Shown here one piece after another: positions 55,011 to 62,551 of a stretch of 64,000 nt of DNA. Within the stretch, counting starts at the first letter, position 1. The number at the start of each line of letters is the position of its first letter. Position numbers and translations under genes: made by a program. This DNA comes from Microbacterium lacus. GTDB taxonomy: Bacteria; Actinomycetota; Actinomycetes; Actinomycetales; Microbacteriaceae. The DNA lies in NCBI RefSeq assembly GCF_002812805.1, contig NZ_NMUM01000022.1, forward strand, positions 62,001 through 126,000, read 5' to 3'. Below the pieces are notes generated by a model. The model did not search any database, was not told where the DNA came from, and saw only the letters and a list, made by a program, of their open reading frames with translations.

Positions 55011-56462
55011 ATGTACGGGACTTATCTACGTCGCGAGCTCGCGGGCCGCCGAAAGCAGACCATCATCGTGGCTGCCGGGCTCGGCGTTGCGATCGCGCTC
55101 GTCATCATCGTCAATTCGCTATCCGCCGGGGTGCGCGACGCGCAGGCACAGGCGCTCGAGTCGATCTACGGCGTCGGCACCGACCTCACGGTCACGGGCG
55201 CGACAACCGAACCTGGGGAGGGGGGCGGGTCGCAGTTCGAATTCGAGGATGGTGCGGGGGAGACATCCGACGGCACCACCTCGCTCAGCCAGTCGCGCCT
55301 CATGGCCGATCGGATGCGCGGAACCCTCGACGCCTCGACCCTCACGACGGTCGAGTCGCTCGACGGCGTCTCGGGAGCATCGGGTGCGCTCAGCCTGACC
55401 AACACGACCTTCTCGGGCGAGATGCCCGACATGTCGCAGATGGGACAGCCCGGCGAGGGCGGCGCCCCGCCGGCAGGGGGAGCGGATGGCGCGGGCGGAA
55501 GCGCCTTCGACGTGGAGTCCTTCACGGTGCTCGGCATCGACCCCTCGGCCGTGTCGGTCGGGCCCCTCTCGGCCGTGACCCTCGAGGACGGCCGGGCCCT
55601 CGACGCCGACGACGTGGGACAGAACGTCGCCATCGTCGACTCGACATATGCCGCGACGAACGAACTCGCGGTCGGCGACATGATCGATGTCGGCGGTACC
55701 GAGATGAAGATCGTCGGTGTCATCGCGTCCACCTCGAACGAGGCGGACACCGCCGCCAACGTCTACCTGCCGCTGGATGTGGCGCAGACCCTCTCCGGGG
55801 TGGGGGACGTCATCTCGACCGTGTACGTGCAGGCCGATTCATCCGACGCGATCACCACCGTGCAGGCCGAACTCGCCGAAGCGCTCCCGGAGGCGACGGT
55901 GAGCTCGCAGTCCGATCTGGCCTCGTCCGTCTCGGGATCGCTGTCGAGCGCGAGTTCTCTCATCAGCAACCTCGGCACGTGGCTCTCGATCATCGTTCTG
56001 GCCGTCGCGATCATGCTCGCGGTGCTCTTCACGATCTCGGGTGTCTCCCGCCGTACCCGCGAATTCGGGACGCTGAAGGCCATCGGCTGGTCGAACGGCC
56101 GCGTCGTCGGCCAGGTCGCGGGTGAGTCGCTGGTCCAGGGCCTCATCGGCGGTGTCGTCGGACTCGCGATCGGACTTGCGGGAGTGCTGACGATCAACAT
56201 CATCTCGCCGACCATCTCGACGGCGGCCGAGACGACCACGCAGACCGGCCCGGGTGGCATGGGCGGGGGCGGCATGGGCGGCTTCGGCGGAGCGGCGACC
56301 GCACAGACCGCAACGGAAGTGGTGCTCAGTGCGCCACTGACCCCCACGGTGATCGCTGCGGCCATCGGGCTCGCCGTTGCCGGTGGCCTCATCGCCGGAG
56401 CGTTCGGCGGCTGGCGCGCGGCCCGGCTCAGCCCGGCCGAAGCTCTCCGTTCGGTGGGCTGA
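55011..56462 (+). CDS. FtsX/MacB-like ABC transporter permease
   Basis: This 483-aa protein has one N-terminal span (TIIVAAGLGVAIALVIIVNS). A large extracellular domain (about 45-310) follows, then three C-terminal spans around FtsX motifs: IIVLAVAIMLAVLFTISGVS, TREFGTLKAIGWSNGRVVGQ (coupling loop) and GGVVGLAIGLAGVLTINII. The extracellular part is acidic, with a Met/Gly-rich patch, MPDMSQMGQPGEGG. A second Gly/Met-rich loop (PGGMGGGGMGGFGG) lies before the last span. This class moves peptides, lipoproteins or drugs out of the membrane without a translocation pore. AGGAGGAG precedes the ATG. Confidence 0.9.
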   Translation: MYGTYLRRELAGRRKQTIIVAAGLGVAIALVIIVNSLSAGVRDAQAQALESIYGVGTDLTVTGATTEPGEGGGSQFEFEDGAGETSDGTTSLSQSRLMADRMRGTLDASTLTTVESLDGVSGASGALSLTNTTFSGEMPDMSQMGQPGEGGAPPAGGADGAGGSAFDVESFTVLGIDPSAVSVGPLSAVTLEDGRALDADDVGQNVAIVDSTYAATNELAVGDMIDVGGTEMKIVGVIASTSNEADTAANVYLPLDVAQTLSGVGDVISTVYVQADSSDAITTVQAELAEALPEATVSSQSDLASSVSGSLSSASSLISNLGTWLSIIVLAVAIMLAVLFTISGVSRRTREFGTLKAIGWSNGRVVGQVAGESLVQGLIGGVVGLAIGLAGVLTINIISPTISTAAETTTQTGPGGMGGGGMGGFGGAATAQTATEVVLSAPLTPTVIAAAIGLAVAGGLIAGAFGGWRAARLSPAEALRSVG

Positions 56463-56492
56463 TCCATGACTGACACGACAGGAGAAAAGACG

Positions 56493-57218
56493 ATGACAAT
56501 GATCGACACCGAGGCCCACGCAAACCCGGGTGCCCCGGCATCCGTCCTGTATCGCCTCACCGGCGTGGGGAAGACGTACCAGCAGAAGGGTCGCCAGGTG
56601 CGCGCACTGCACAAGGTCGACCTCGAGATCGATCAGGGCGACTTCATCACGATCCAGGGTCCGACCGGTGGCGGAAAGTCGACGCTGCTGCAGTTGCTCG
56701 GCGCGCTGGACCGTCCCTCCGTGGGGTCGGTCATGCTCGGTGAGACCGATATGGCGTCCGCCTCGAACGCGGCGCTCGGTGCGCTGCGGGCGCGCGAGAT
56801 CGGCTTCGTGTTCCAGGGGTTCAACCTCATCCCGACCCTGACGGCGCACGAGAACGTCGACATGGGGCTCGAGCCGCTGGGCCTGTCGAAGGCCGAGCGG
56901 GTGGAGCGGGTGACCGAGGCGCTCGGTCACGTGGGTCTCGCTGACCGCGGCGATCACCGCCCGGGTGAGCTGTCGGGTGGTCAGCAGCAGCGGGTCGCGA
57001 TAGCCCGAGCCATCGTTAAGCGCCCGCGCGTGCTGCTGGCCGATGAACCCACGGGAAACCTCGACGAGAGCATGCGCGACGAGATCCTGCGCCTGCTCGA
57101 GGGGCTGCACCAGTCCGGGCTCACTCTCATCATGGTCACCCACGACTCGGCGGTAGCGCGGCGGGCCAAGCGTCGCCTGCGGCTCGAGAAGGGCTCGGTG
57201 CGCGACATCACGCGCTGA
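56493..57218 (+). CDS. ABC transporter ATP-binding protein (MacB/LolD type)
   Basis: This 241-aa ATPase partners the FtsX-like permease. It has Walker A GPTGGGKST, Q-loop FVFQGFNLIPTLTAHENV, signature LSGGQQQRVAIARAI and Walker B VLLADEPTGNLDE. The MacB/LolD group shares the LADEPTGNLD form. The ATG at 56493 is placed eight bases after GGAGAA and is preferred to the ATG at 56466, which lacks a ribosome site and sits 4 bases after the permease stop. Confidence 0.93.
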   Translation: MTMIDTEAHANPGAPASVLYRLTGVGKTYQQKGRQVRALHKVDLEIDQGDFITIQGPTGGGKSTLLQLLGALDRPSVGSVMLGETDMASASNAALGALRAREIGFVFQGFNLIPTLTAHENVDMGLEPLGLSKAERVERVTEALGHVGLADRGDHRPGELSGGQQQRVAIARAIVKRPRVLLADEPTGNLDESMRDEILRLLEGLHQSGLTLIMVTHDSAVARRAKRRLRLEKGSVRDITR

Positions 57219-57230
57219 CCCATCCTTCAT

Positions 57231-57272
57231 GTCCCGCTTTTCGGGATGTGTGTCCCACTTCGGCGGCGGGAC
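57231..57272. terminator. Hairpin between convergent ABC and epimerase genes
   Basis: GTCCCGC (57231-57237) pairs with GCGGGAC (57266-57272), and CCCGCTTTTCGGG forms a smaller stem inside. It resembles the other GTCCC-headed hairpins at 43588 and 58308. Confidence 0.55.
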
Positions 57273-57289
57273 GGGCGGTACAGGTGCTC

Positions 57290-58276
57290 CTAGCCGGCAG
57301 AGTCCGCGTGCGCGACCATGCGGTCGAACGCGGCATCGAGCTCGGGGTTTACCCGCTGCAGTTCCGGATTCGCGTCGAAGTGGGCCAGGATGCGGCGCGC
57401 CCCCTCGTCGAACCGCACGGTCGTGCGGAACTCGGGGACCAGGGCTCGGATCTTCGCGGTGTCGAACACCATCGAGTGCGCCTTATCGCCCACAAGTCCC
57501 GGGCCGAGATCGGGACGGAACACGGCGATCGTCTCGGATGCGATGTGCACCAGCCGCGGCTCGGTTACCTCCGCCGCCTGGGCGAGCCATCCGTAGATCT
57601 GATTCCACGTCGGGGCGTGATCGCCCGTGATCGTGTAGGCCTCGCCGATCGCCTGGGGTGCGCCGAGCAGTCCGGTGAATGCGACGGCGAAGTCATCGCT
57701 GTGGGTCAGGGTCCACAGGCTCGTGCCGTCGCCGTGCACCACGACAGGCTTGCCCGCCCGTATCCGCGCGATGTCAGTCCAGCCGCCCATCGTCGGCAAC
57801 AGCTTGTGGTCGTAGGTGTGCGAGGGTCGGACGATCGTGACCGGCAGCCCGCGGTCGCGGTAGGCGCCGACGAGCATGTCCTCGCAGGCGATCTTCTCGC
57901 GTGAGTACTGCCAGTACGGGTTTCGCAGCGGAGTGGACTCGGTCACGGGCAGGCGCCGGGGTGGCTTGTCGTACGCGGAGGCGGAGCTGATGAAGATGTA
58001 CTGGGCGCAGCGCCCCTCCACGAGCCGCAGGACGGTCTCGACGTGATCGGGCGTGAACGACAGGAAGTCGGCGACGACGTCGAAGTCCTGCCCACCGATC
58101 GCCCGGCGCGAAGCATCCTCGTCGCGAATGTCGGCGACGATCTCGCGCACCCCCGCGGGAAGAGGTTGTCGACCCGAACCGCGGTTGAGCACGCTGACCT
58201 CGTGTCCTGCCCCGACCGCCGCCCGCACACAGGCCGCGCTGATGGTTCCGGTCCCGCCGATGAAGAGCACTCGCAT
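57290..58276 (-). CDS. NAD-dependent epimerase/dehydratase family protein
   Basis: This 328-aa extended short-chain dehydrogenase begins MRVLFIGGTGTISAACVRAAV (Rossmann GGTGxIS). It continues with FDVVADFLSFTPDHVE, YIFISSASAYDKPPRR and ITGDHAPTWNQIYGWLA. The catalytic region YWQYSREKIACED holds a Tyr and a Lys three to four residues apart, as in this superfamily. It probably modifies a nucleotide sugar or a related substrate. The ATG at 58276 gives the normal Rossmann start. The gnd gene upstream on the same strand is separated from it by a strong hairpin. Confidence 0.87.
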   Translation of the reverse strand: MRVLFIGGTGTISAACVRAAVGAGHEVSVLNRGSGRQPLPAGVREIVADIRDEDASRRAIGGQDFDVVADFLSFTPDHVETVLRLVEGRCAQYIFISSASAYDKPPRRLPVTESTPLRNPYWQYSREKIACEDMLVGAYRDRGLPVTIVRPSHTYDHKLLPTMGGWTDIARIRAGKPVVVHGDGTSLWTLTHSDDFAVAFTGLLGAPQAIGEAYTITGDHAPTWNQIYGWLAQAAEVTEPRLVHIASETIAVFRPDLGPGLVGDKAHSMVFDTAKIRALVPEFRTTVRFDEGARRILAHFDANPELQRVNPELDAAFDRMVAHADSAG

Positions 58277-58307
58277 GTGCCCGACCCTAGTCCCGGCCCC
58301 CACGAAA

Positions 58308-58362
58308 CGTGTCCCCCTTTCACTCGCTCAGCACAGCTGATAACGAGCGAAAGGGGGACACG
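58308..58362 (-). terminator. Long hairpin after gnd
   Basis: CGTGTCCCCCTTTCACTCG (58308-58326) and its inverted partner at 58344-58362 pair at 18 of 19 positions around a 17-base loop. It lies just beyond the gnd stop and should end that transcript. Confidence 0.7.
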
Positions 58363-58386
58363 GATGCGTCGTGCGAGACCCGCGGG

Positions 58387-59976
58387 TCAGTGCGTGTCGG
58401 TCGCCTCGATCTCGGTGCGGTCGCCCGACCACAGCGTGTGGAACGTGCCGGGCTTGTCGATGCGCTTGTAGGTGTGCGCGCCGAAGAAGTCGCGCTGACC
58501 CTGGATGAGCGCGGCCGGGAGGCGCTCTGCGCGCAGCCCGTCGTAGTAGGCCAGGGACGACGAGAAAGCCGGAGCCGGGATGCCCGCGGTCGCCGCCGCC
58601 GAGACGATCCGGCGCCACGCGCCCTGCGCGCGGGTCAAAGCGTCGACGAAGTACGGCGCCGTGAGCAGCACGGGCAGGTCCGGGGTTTCGGCGTAGGCAT
58701 CCGCGATCCTGTTGAGGAACTGCGCGCGGATGATGCAGCCGGCGCGCCAGATCTTCGAGACGGCACCCAAGTCGATGTTCCAGTCGTACTCGGCGGCTCC
58801 GGCGCGGATCTCATCGAACCCCTGCGAGTACGCGACGATCTTCGAGGCGAACAGTGCGAGGCGCACGTCCTCGATGAAGGCGTCTTCGTCCTCGAGCTCG
58901 AGCTCTTCTTCGGCGCCCGGCATGTCGCGGGCCACGGAGCGCTGCTCGGGGTGCGACGAGAGCGAACGCGCGAACGTCGCCTCGGCGATACCCGAAACGG
59001 GAACGCCAAGGTCGAGTGCCGTCTGCACCGTCCACGCGCCGGTACCCTTGGCGCCGGCCTGGTCGAGAATCACGTCGACGAGCGGCTTGCCCGTGTCGAG
59101 ATCGACCTGGCGCAGCACCTCGGAGGTGATCTCGATCAGGTACGACTCGAGCTCGCCCATGTTCCACTCGGCGAAGACATCCGCGATCTCGGCGGGGGAC
59201 TTGCCCGTGCCACGACGGATCAGGTCGTACGCCTCGGCGATCAGCTGCATGTCGGCGTACTCGATGCCGTTGTGCACCATCTTGACGAAGTGCCCCGCGC
59301 CGTCGTGGCCGATGTGCGTGACGCACGGCTCGCCCTCGGCAACCGCGGCGATCGAGCGCAGGATGGGACCGAGCTTGACCCACGACTCGTCCGAACCACC
59401 GGGCATCAGCGAGGGGCCCTCGAGCGCGCCCTCTTCTCCGCCCGAGACACCCATTCCGACGAAGTTGATGCCGGTTTCGCGGACGGCGCGCTCGCGGCGG
59501 ATGGTGTCGGTGAACAGCGAGTTGCCACCGTCGATGATGATGTCGCCCGGCTCGAAAACGTTGACGAGCTCGTCGATCACGGCATCCGTCGGCCGGCCGG
59601 CCTTCACCATGACCAGCGCGGCGCGCGGCTTCTGCAGCGAGGCGGCGAACTCGGCGTAGTCGAAGGCGGGTACGAAGCCCGCCTCGGGGTGCTGCTCGGC
59701 GAGGTGCTCGGTCTTGTCGCGGCTGCGGTTGTAGATGGCGACCGTGTTACCCTCGCGGCGAGCGAGGTTGCGGGCGAGGTTCGAGCCCATGACGGCGAGC
59801 CCGACAACGCCGATGTTGGCGACGGCTGCGCCATCCTCACCGGGGCCGGAGGGGGTTGCCGTATCGCGGTCGACATCCTCCGGGCGGGGCGCACCCTCGT
59901 GCTCCGGTGCGGAGCCGGGGGAGTCCTCCCGGTCCGTCGAAGTGTTGACCTGCGGGGACGGATCGTTCTGCGACAC
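58387..59976 (-). CDS. gnd: 6-phosphogluconate dehydrogenase (decarboxylating)
   Basis: This 529-aa enzyme of the pentose phosphate pathway oxidises 6-phosphogluconate to ribulose 5-phosphate, with NADP+. It has NIGVVGLAVMGSNLARNLA, IIIDGGNSLFTDT, GMGVSGGEEGALEGPSLMPG (two blocks), KMVHNGIEYADMQLIAEAYD and, near the end, QGQRDFFGAHTYKR. The core of about 475 residues is complete. It is preceded by about 52 extra residues that are acidic, Pro/Ser-rich and disordered. The GTG start at 59976 has AAGGAG at ideal spacing, so this extension is probably real. A start near the core would lack a ribosome site. Confidence 0.95.
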   Translation of the reverse strand: MSQNDPSPQVNTSTDREDSPGSAPEHEGAPRPEDVDRDTATPSGPGEDGAAVANIGVVGLAVMGSNLARNLARREGNTVAIYNRSRDKTEHLAEQHPEAGFVPAFDYAEFAASLQKPRAALVMVKAGRPTDAVIDELVNVFEPGDIIIDGGNSLFTDTIRRERAVRETGINFVGMGVSGGEEGALEGPSLMPGGSDESWVKLGPILRSIAAVAEGEPCVTHIGHDGAGHFVKMVHNGIEYADMQLIAEAYDLIRRGTGKSPAEIADVFAEWNMGELESYLIEITSEVLRQVDLDTGKPLVDVILDQAGAKGTGAWTVQTALDLGVPVSGIAEATFARSLSSHPEQRSVARDMPGAEEELELEDEDAFIEDVRLALFASKIVAYSQGFDEIRAGAAEYDWNIDLGAVSKIWRAGCIIRAQFLNRIADAYAETPDLPVLLTAPYFVDALTRAQGAWRRIVSAAATAGIPAPAFSSSLAYYDGLRAERLPAALIQGQRDFFGAHTYKRIDKPGTFHTLWSGDRTEIEATDTH

Positions 59977-60067
59977 GCGCGCTCCTTGCGTTCCTAGAGG
60001 GGACGCATCCAGGCTATCGCGCTGTCCTTCGCGCCGTGCGGCGGAAGTGATCCCGCGCCGCGTCGGG

Positions 60068-60193
60068 TCAGTCCTTGCGGTAACCCGATCGGCCCATCGA
60101 CCAGAACGCGCCAGCCGTGAGGACCGCACCGACCGCGGTCAACGCGCCGATGGACCACACGAGAACGTGAGAGAGAAATACGCCGTCGATCAT
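60068..60193 (-). CDS. 41-aa single-span membrane peptide
   Basis: An open frame of 42 codons reads MIDGVFLSHVLVWSIG, then ALTAVGAVLTAGAFWSMG, ending RSGYRKD. It has one hydrophobic helix of about 24 residues and a basic C-terminal tail, expected in the cytoplasm. GGAG lies eight bases before the ATG. The frame has actinobacterial third-position GC. Function is unknown. It lies between gnd (downstream, same strand) and the divergent rplY leader. Confidence 0.6.
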   Translation of the reverse strand: MIDGVFLSHVLVWSIGALTAVGAVLTAGAFWSMGRSGYRKD

Positions 60194-60241
60194 GATCTGC
60201 TCCGGAGGTGGGTCGGGCCGGGGAGGGTGAGGCCGGGTGTA

Positions 60242-60269
60242 TTCACGCTACAGGCATCTCCGGTAGGAT
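60242..60269 (+). promoter_or_regulatory. Probable rplY promoter
   Basis: TTCACG (60242-60247) and TAGGAT (60264-60269) are 16 bases apart. Transcription from here would give a leader of about 165 bases before the rplY ATG. No other good promoter is visible closer to the gene. Confidence 0.4.
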
Positions 60270-60440
60270 GGTGTGCACCCTCGGCGAGGGATGTCGTTGC
60301 GCGGTCGTCCGTCTGCGCGAGGCATCCGTGATCGACGTGGCGATGTGGGCCCTGGTGGCACTCCTCCCGCGTTGGCGTTTGAGTCGAGAACCCCAGACCT
60401 ACGTGACGGATCCCGTCGCGTGCCCACAAGGAGATTCATC

Positions 60441-61103
60441 ATGTCGAAAGACACCCAGGCAGATACCAAGGACGACACCAAGGTCCACGCCGAGCTTCGC
60501 ACCAGCTTCGGCAAGGGCTTCGCCCGTCGCCTCCGCGCCGCAGGCAAGATCCCGGCCGTCATCTACGGCCACGGCGAAGAGCCCGTGCACGTCGCCCTCC
60601 CGGGTCACCAGGTCGCGCTGCTGCTGCGTCGCGCCAACGCGGTGCTCGAGCTCGATGTCGAGGGCACCCAGCAGCTGACGCTGGTCAAGGACGTCCAGAA
60701 GGACCCCGTGCACCAGATCATCGAGCACATCGACCTACTCGTGGTGAAGAAGGGCGAGAAGATCCAGGTCGACGTGCCGATCTCGATCATCGGTGAGCCC
60801 GCGCCCGGAACCCTCGCCGCTCAGGACGCCAACACGGTTCTGCTCGAGGTCGAAGCCACGCACATCCCGCAGCGCATCGAGGTCGACGTCGAGGGACTCG
60901 AGGATGGCACGCACATCACCGCTGCCGACCTGAAGCTGCCCCGGGGGGCATCGCTCATCGTCGACCCCGAGACGCTCATCGTCGCGATCTCCGTTCCGTC
61001 CGCGACACTTGCGGCCGAGGACGAGATCGCCGAGCTCGACGCGGCCGTGTCCGCGGCTCAGGCCATCGAGGCCGAGGAAGCCAAGGACGAGTCCGCCGAA
61101 TAA
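60441..61103 (+). CDS. rplY: 50S ribosomal protein L25 / general stress protein Ctc
   Basis: This 220-aa protein has the 5S-rRNA-binding L25 domain (about residues 14-105): LRTSFGKGFARRLRAAGKIP, AVIYGHGEEPVHVALPGHQV. A C-terminal TL5/Ctc domain follows, including LEVEATHIPQRIEVDVEGLE. An acidic tail ends the protein. It binds 5S rRNA in the central protuberance. AAGGAG precedes the ATG. The rplY-pth order is conserved in actinobacteria. Confidence 0.95.
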   Translation: MSKDTQADTKDDTKVHAELRTSFGKGFARRLRAAGKIPAVIYGHGEEPVHVALPGHQVALLLRRANAVLELDVEGTQQLTLVKDVQKDPVHQIIEHIDLLVVKKGEKIQVDVPISIIGEPAPGTLAAQDANTVLLEVEATHIPQRIEVDVEGLEDGTHITAADLKLPRGASLIVDPETLIVAISVPSATLAAEDEIAELDAAVSAAQAIEAEEAKDESAE

Positions 61104-61125
61104 GCAACCGCGCAACCGCGCAACC

Positions 61126-61162
61126 GGAGCCCGCTCTCGCCGATACGGTGGGGGCGGGCTCC
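61126..61162 (+). terminator. Hairpin between rplY and pth
   Basis: GGAGCCCGC (61126-61134) pairs perfectly with GCGGGCTCC (61154-61162). It follows short tandem GCAACCGC repeats (61104-61125). No T-tract is present, so read-through to pth is likely. Confidence 0.5.
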
Positions 61163-61193
61163 GTGCATGAGGGCATCGACAGAGGGAGTGGGC

Positions 61194-61778
61194 GTGGCTG
61201 ACGCGTGGTTGGTGGTGGGGCTCGGCAACCCGGGTCCGCGTTATGAGAGCACGCGTCACAACGTCGGGCAGATGGTCGTCGATGAACTCGCCCGACGCCG
61301 CGGCGCAACGTTCAAATCCCACAGGGCGAATGCGCGGGTGGCAGAGACATGGCTCGCGCCGGGTTCAGCGAAGCTCGTGCTGGCGAAGCCGAACTCGTTC
61401 ATGAACGTCTCGGGTGGACCGGTTGCGGGCCTTGCGGCATTCTTTGGAATCGAGGCTGATCGGGTCATCGTCGTCCACGATGAGCTCGACATCCCGTTCG
61501 ACACCATCAAGCTCAAGGTCGGCGGCGGGCACGGCGGTCACAACGGCGTGCGCGATGTCGCGAAGGCCCTGGACACGCCCGAGTTCACCCGCGTTCGCGT
61601 GGGGATCGGGCGGCCTCCCGGCCGCCAGGATGCGGCGGACTGGGTTCTCGACCCGTTCGGTGCGGCCGAGAGAGCGCAGCTGCCACTCCTGATCGGGGAT
61701 GCCGCGGATGCTGTCGAACTGGTCGTCGGCGAGGGTTTGCTCGCGGCCCAGCAGCGGTACCACGCGCCCCGCGAGTAG
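61194..61778 (+). CDS. pth: Peptidyl-tRNA hydrolase
   Basis: This 194-aa enzyme frees tRNA from stalled peptidyl-tRNA. It has WLVVGLGNPGPRYESTRHN with N12 and catalytic H22. It also has PNSFMNVSGG (N71) and VHDELDIPFDTIKLKVGGG with D96, which match N10, H20, N68 and D93 of the E. coli enzyme. GGHGGHNGVRDV follows. The GTG at 61194 with GGGAG upstream is preferred over an upstream in-frame ATG at 61167. Confidence 0.96.
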   Translation: MADAWLVVGLGNPGPRYESTRHNVGQMVVDELARRRGATFKSHRANARVAETWLAPGSAKLVLAKPNSFMNVSGGPVAGLAAFFGIEADRVIVVHDELDIPFDTIKLKVGGGHGGHNGVRDVAKALDTPEFTRVRVGIGRPPGRQDAADWVLDPFGAAERAQLPLLIGDAADAVELVVGEGLLAAQQRYHAPRE

Positions 61779-61800
61779 CCCTCTTCCTACCCCCGGGGCG

Positions 61801-62493
61801 TCAGACGCCGATGCCGGAGCTGGCGCCCGTCGCGATCCCGGCGAGGCCGGCACCGTAGACGGTGGTGACGAAGATGAAGAGCCCGACGACCGCGACCACG
61901 ACGGCCGCGATGCCGGTGCCGAGCCCGCGGCGCTTCGCGATCGCGACGATGCCCTGCACGATCGCCCAGATGCCCAGCACCGTGCCGGCCCAGAAGGCGA
62001 TCTCGCCGAGCAGCACCCACTCGCGAACGGGGGAGAGGAACGAGAGGTCCTCCCACGCCGTGCTGGGCATGGTCTCGAAACGGGAAGAGAGGCCCGTGCC
62101 GACCTGGAATGCGGCGACGGCACCGATGATCGGCGTGACCACGGCGGCACCGAGCGCGAGCAGCAGCGCAACCAGTCCGAGCCCACCCGGCTTCTTCGCG
62201 GTGGGTCCGGCGGCGGGTGCTCCCGCCGCCGGATAGGTGCCCGGGTACATGCCGGTCGGTGGGTAGCCGGCGTTCGGACCGGGGAGAGACGGATGCTGGG
62301 GGCCCGGATACGGTCCGCCCGCGTAGGGCGGGTTCGGGTACGGGGGAACCGGAGGAGCGACGGGTGGGGCGACCGGCGGCGCTACCGGAGCCGCGCCGGG
62401 CTGCGCAAACGGCGGCGCGGCGGGCGGCGTGGTCGGCGGGGATGGATAGTCGCCCGCGGGGGGCTCATCCGTGGGCGGCGTCTGGTCGCTCAT
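61801..62493 (-). CDS. Proline-rich protein with C-terminal membrane spans (DUF4190-like)
   Basis: This 230-aa protein has an N-terminal half (1-100) made of Pro/Ala/Gly/Tyr, with tandem PPVA units and PGPQHPSLPGPNAGYPP. The C-terminal half has three hydrophobic segments: LGLVALLLALGAAVVTPIIG, WVLLGEIAFWAGTVLGIWAI and GIAAVVVAVVGLFIFVTTVYG. The layout matches many actinobacterial DUF4190-type proteins of unknown role. It is convergent with pth, and divergent from mfd with 58 bases between. Confidence 0.8.
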   Translation of the reverse strand: MSDQTPPTDEPPAGDYPSPPTTPPAAPPFAQPGAAPVAPPVAPPVAPPVPPYPNPPYAGGPYPGPQHPSLPGPNAGYPPTGMYPGTYPAAGAPAAGPTAKKPGGLGLVALLLALGAAVVTPIIGAVAAFQVGTGLSSRFETMPSTAWEDLSFLSPVREWVLLGEIAFWAGTVLGIWAIVQGIVAIAKRRGLGTGIAAVVVAVVGLFIFVTTVYGAGLAGIATGASSGIGV

Positions 62494-62551
62494 GCCCTCA
62501 TCCTAGGGTCGGGAACGGCGCGGTGTCGGTGGGGGCTCGTAGACTGGTCAC

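Noticed and set aside
61167..61193. Upstream ATG start for pth
   Set aside because: It adds nine residues unlike the family N-terminus and has no ribosome site; the GTG at 61194 has GGGAG.
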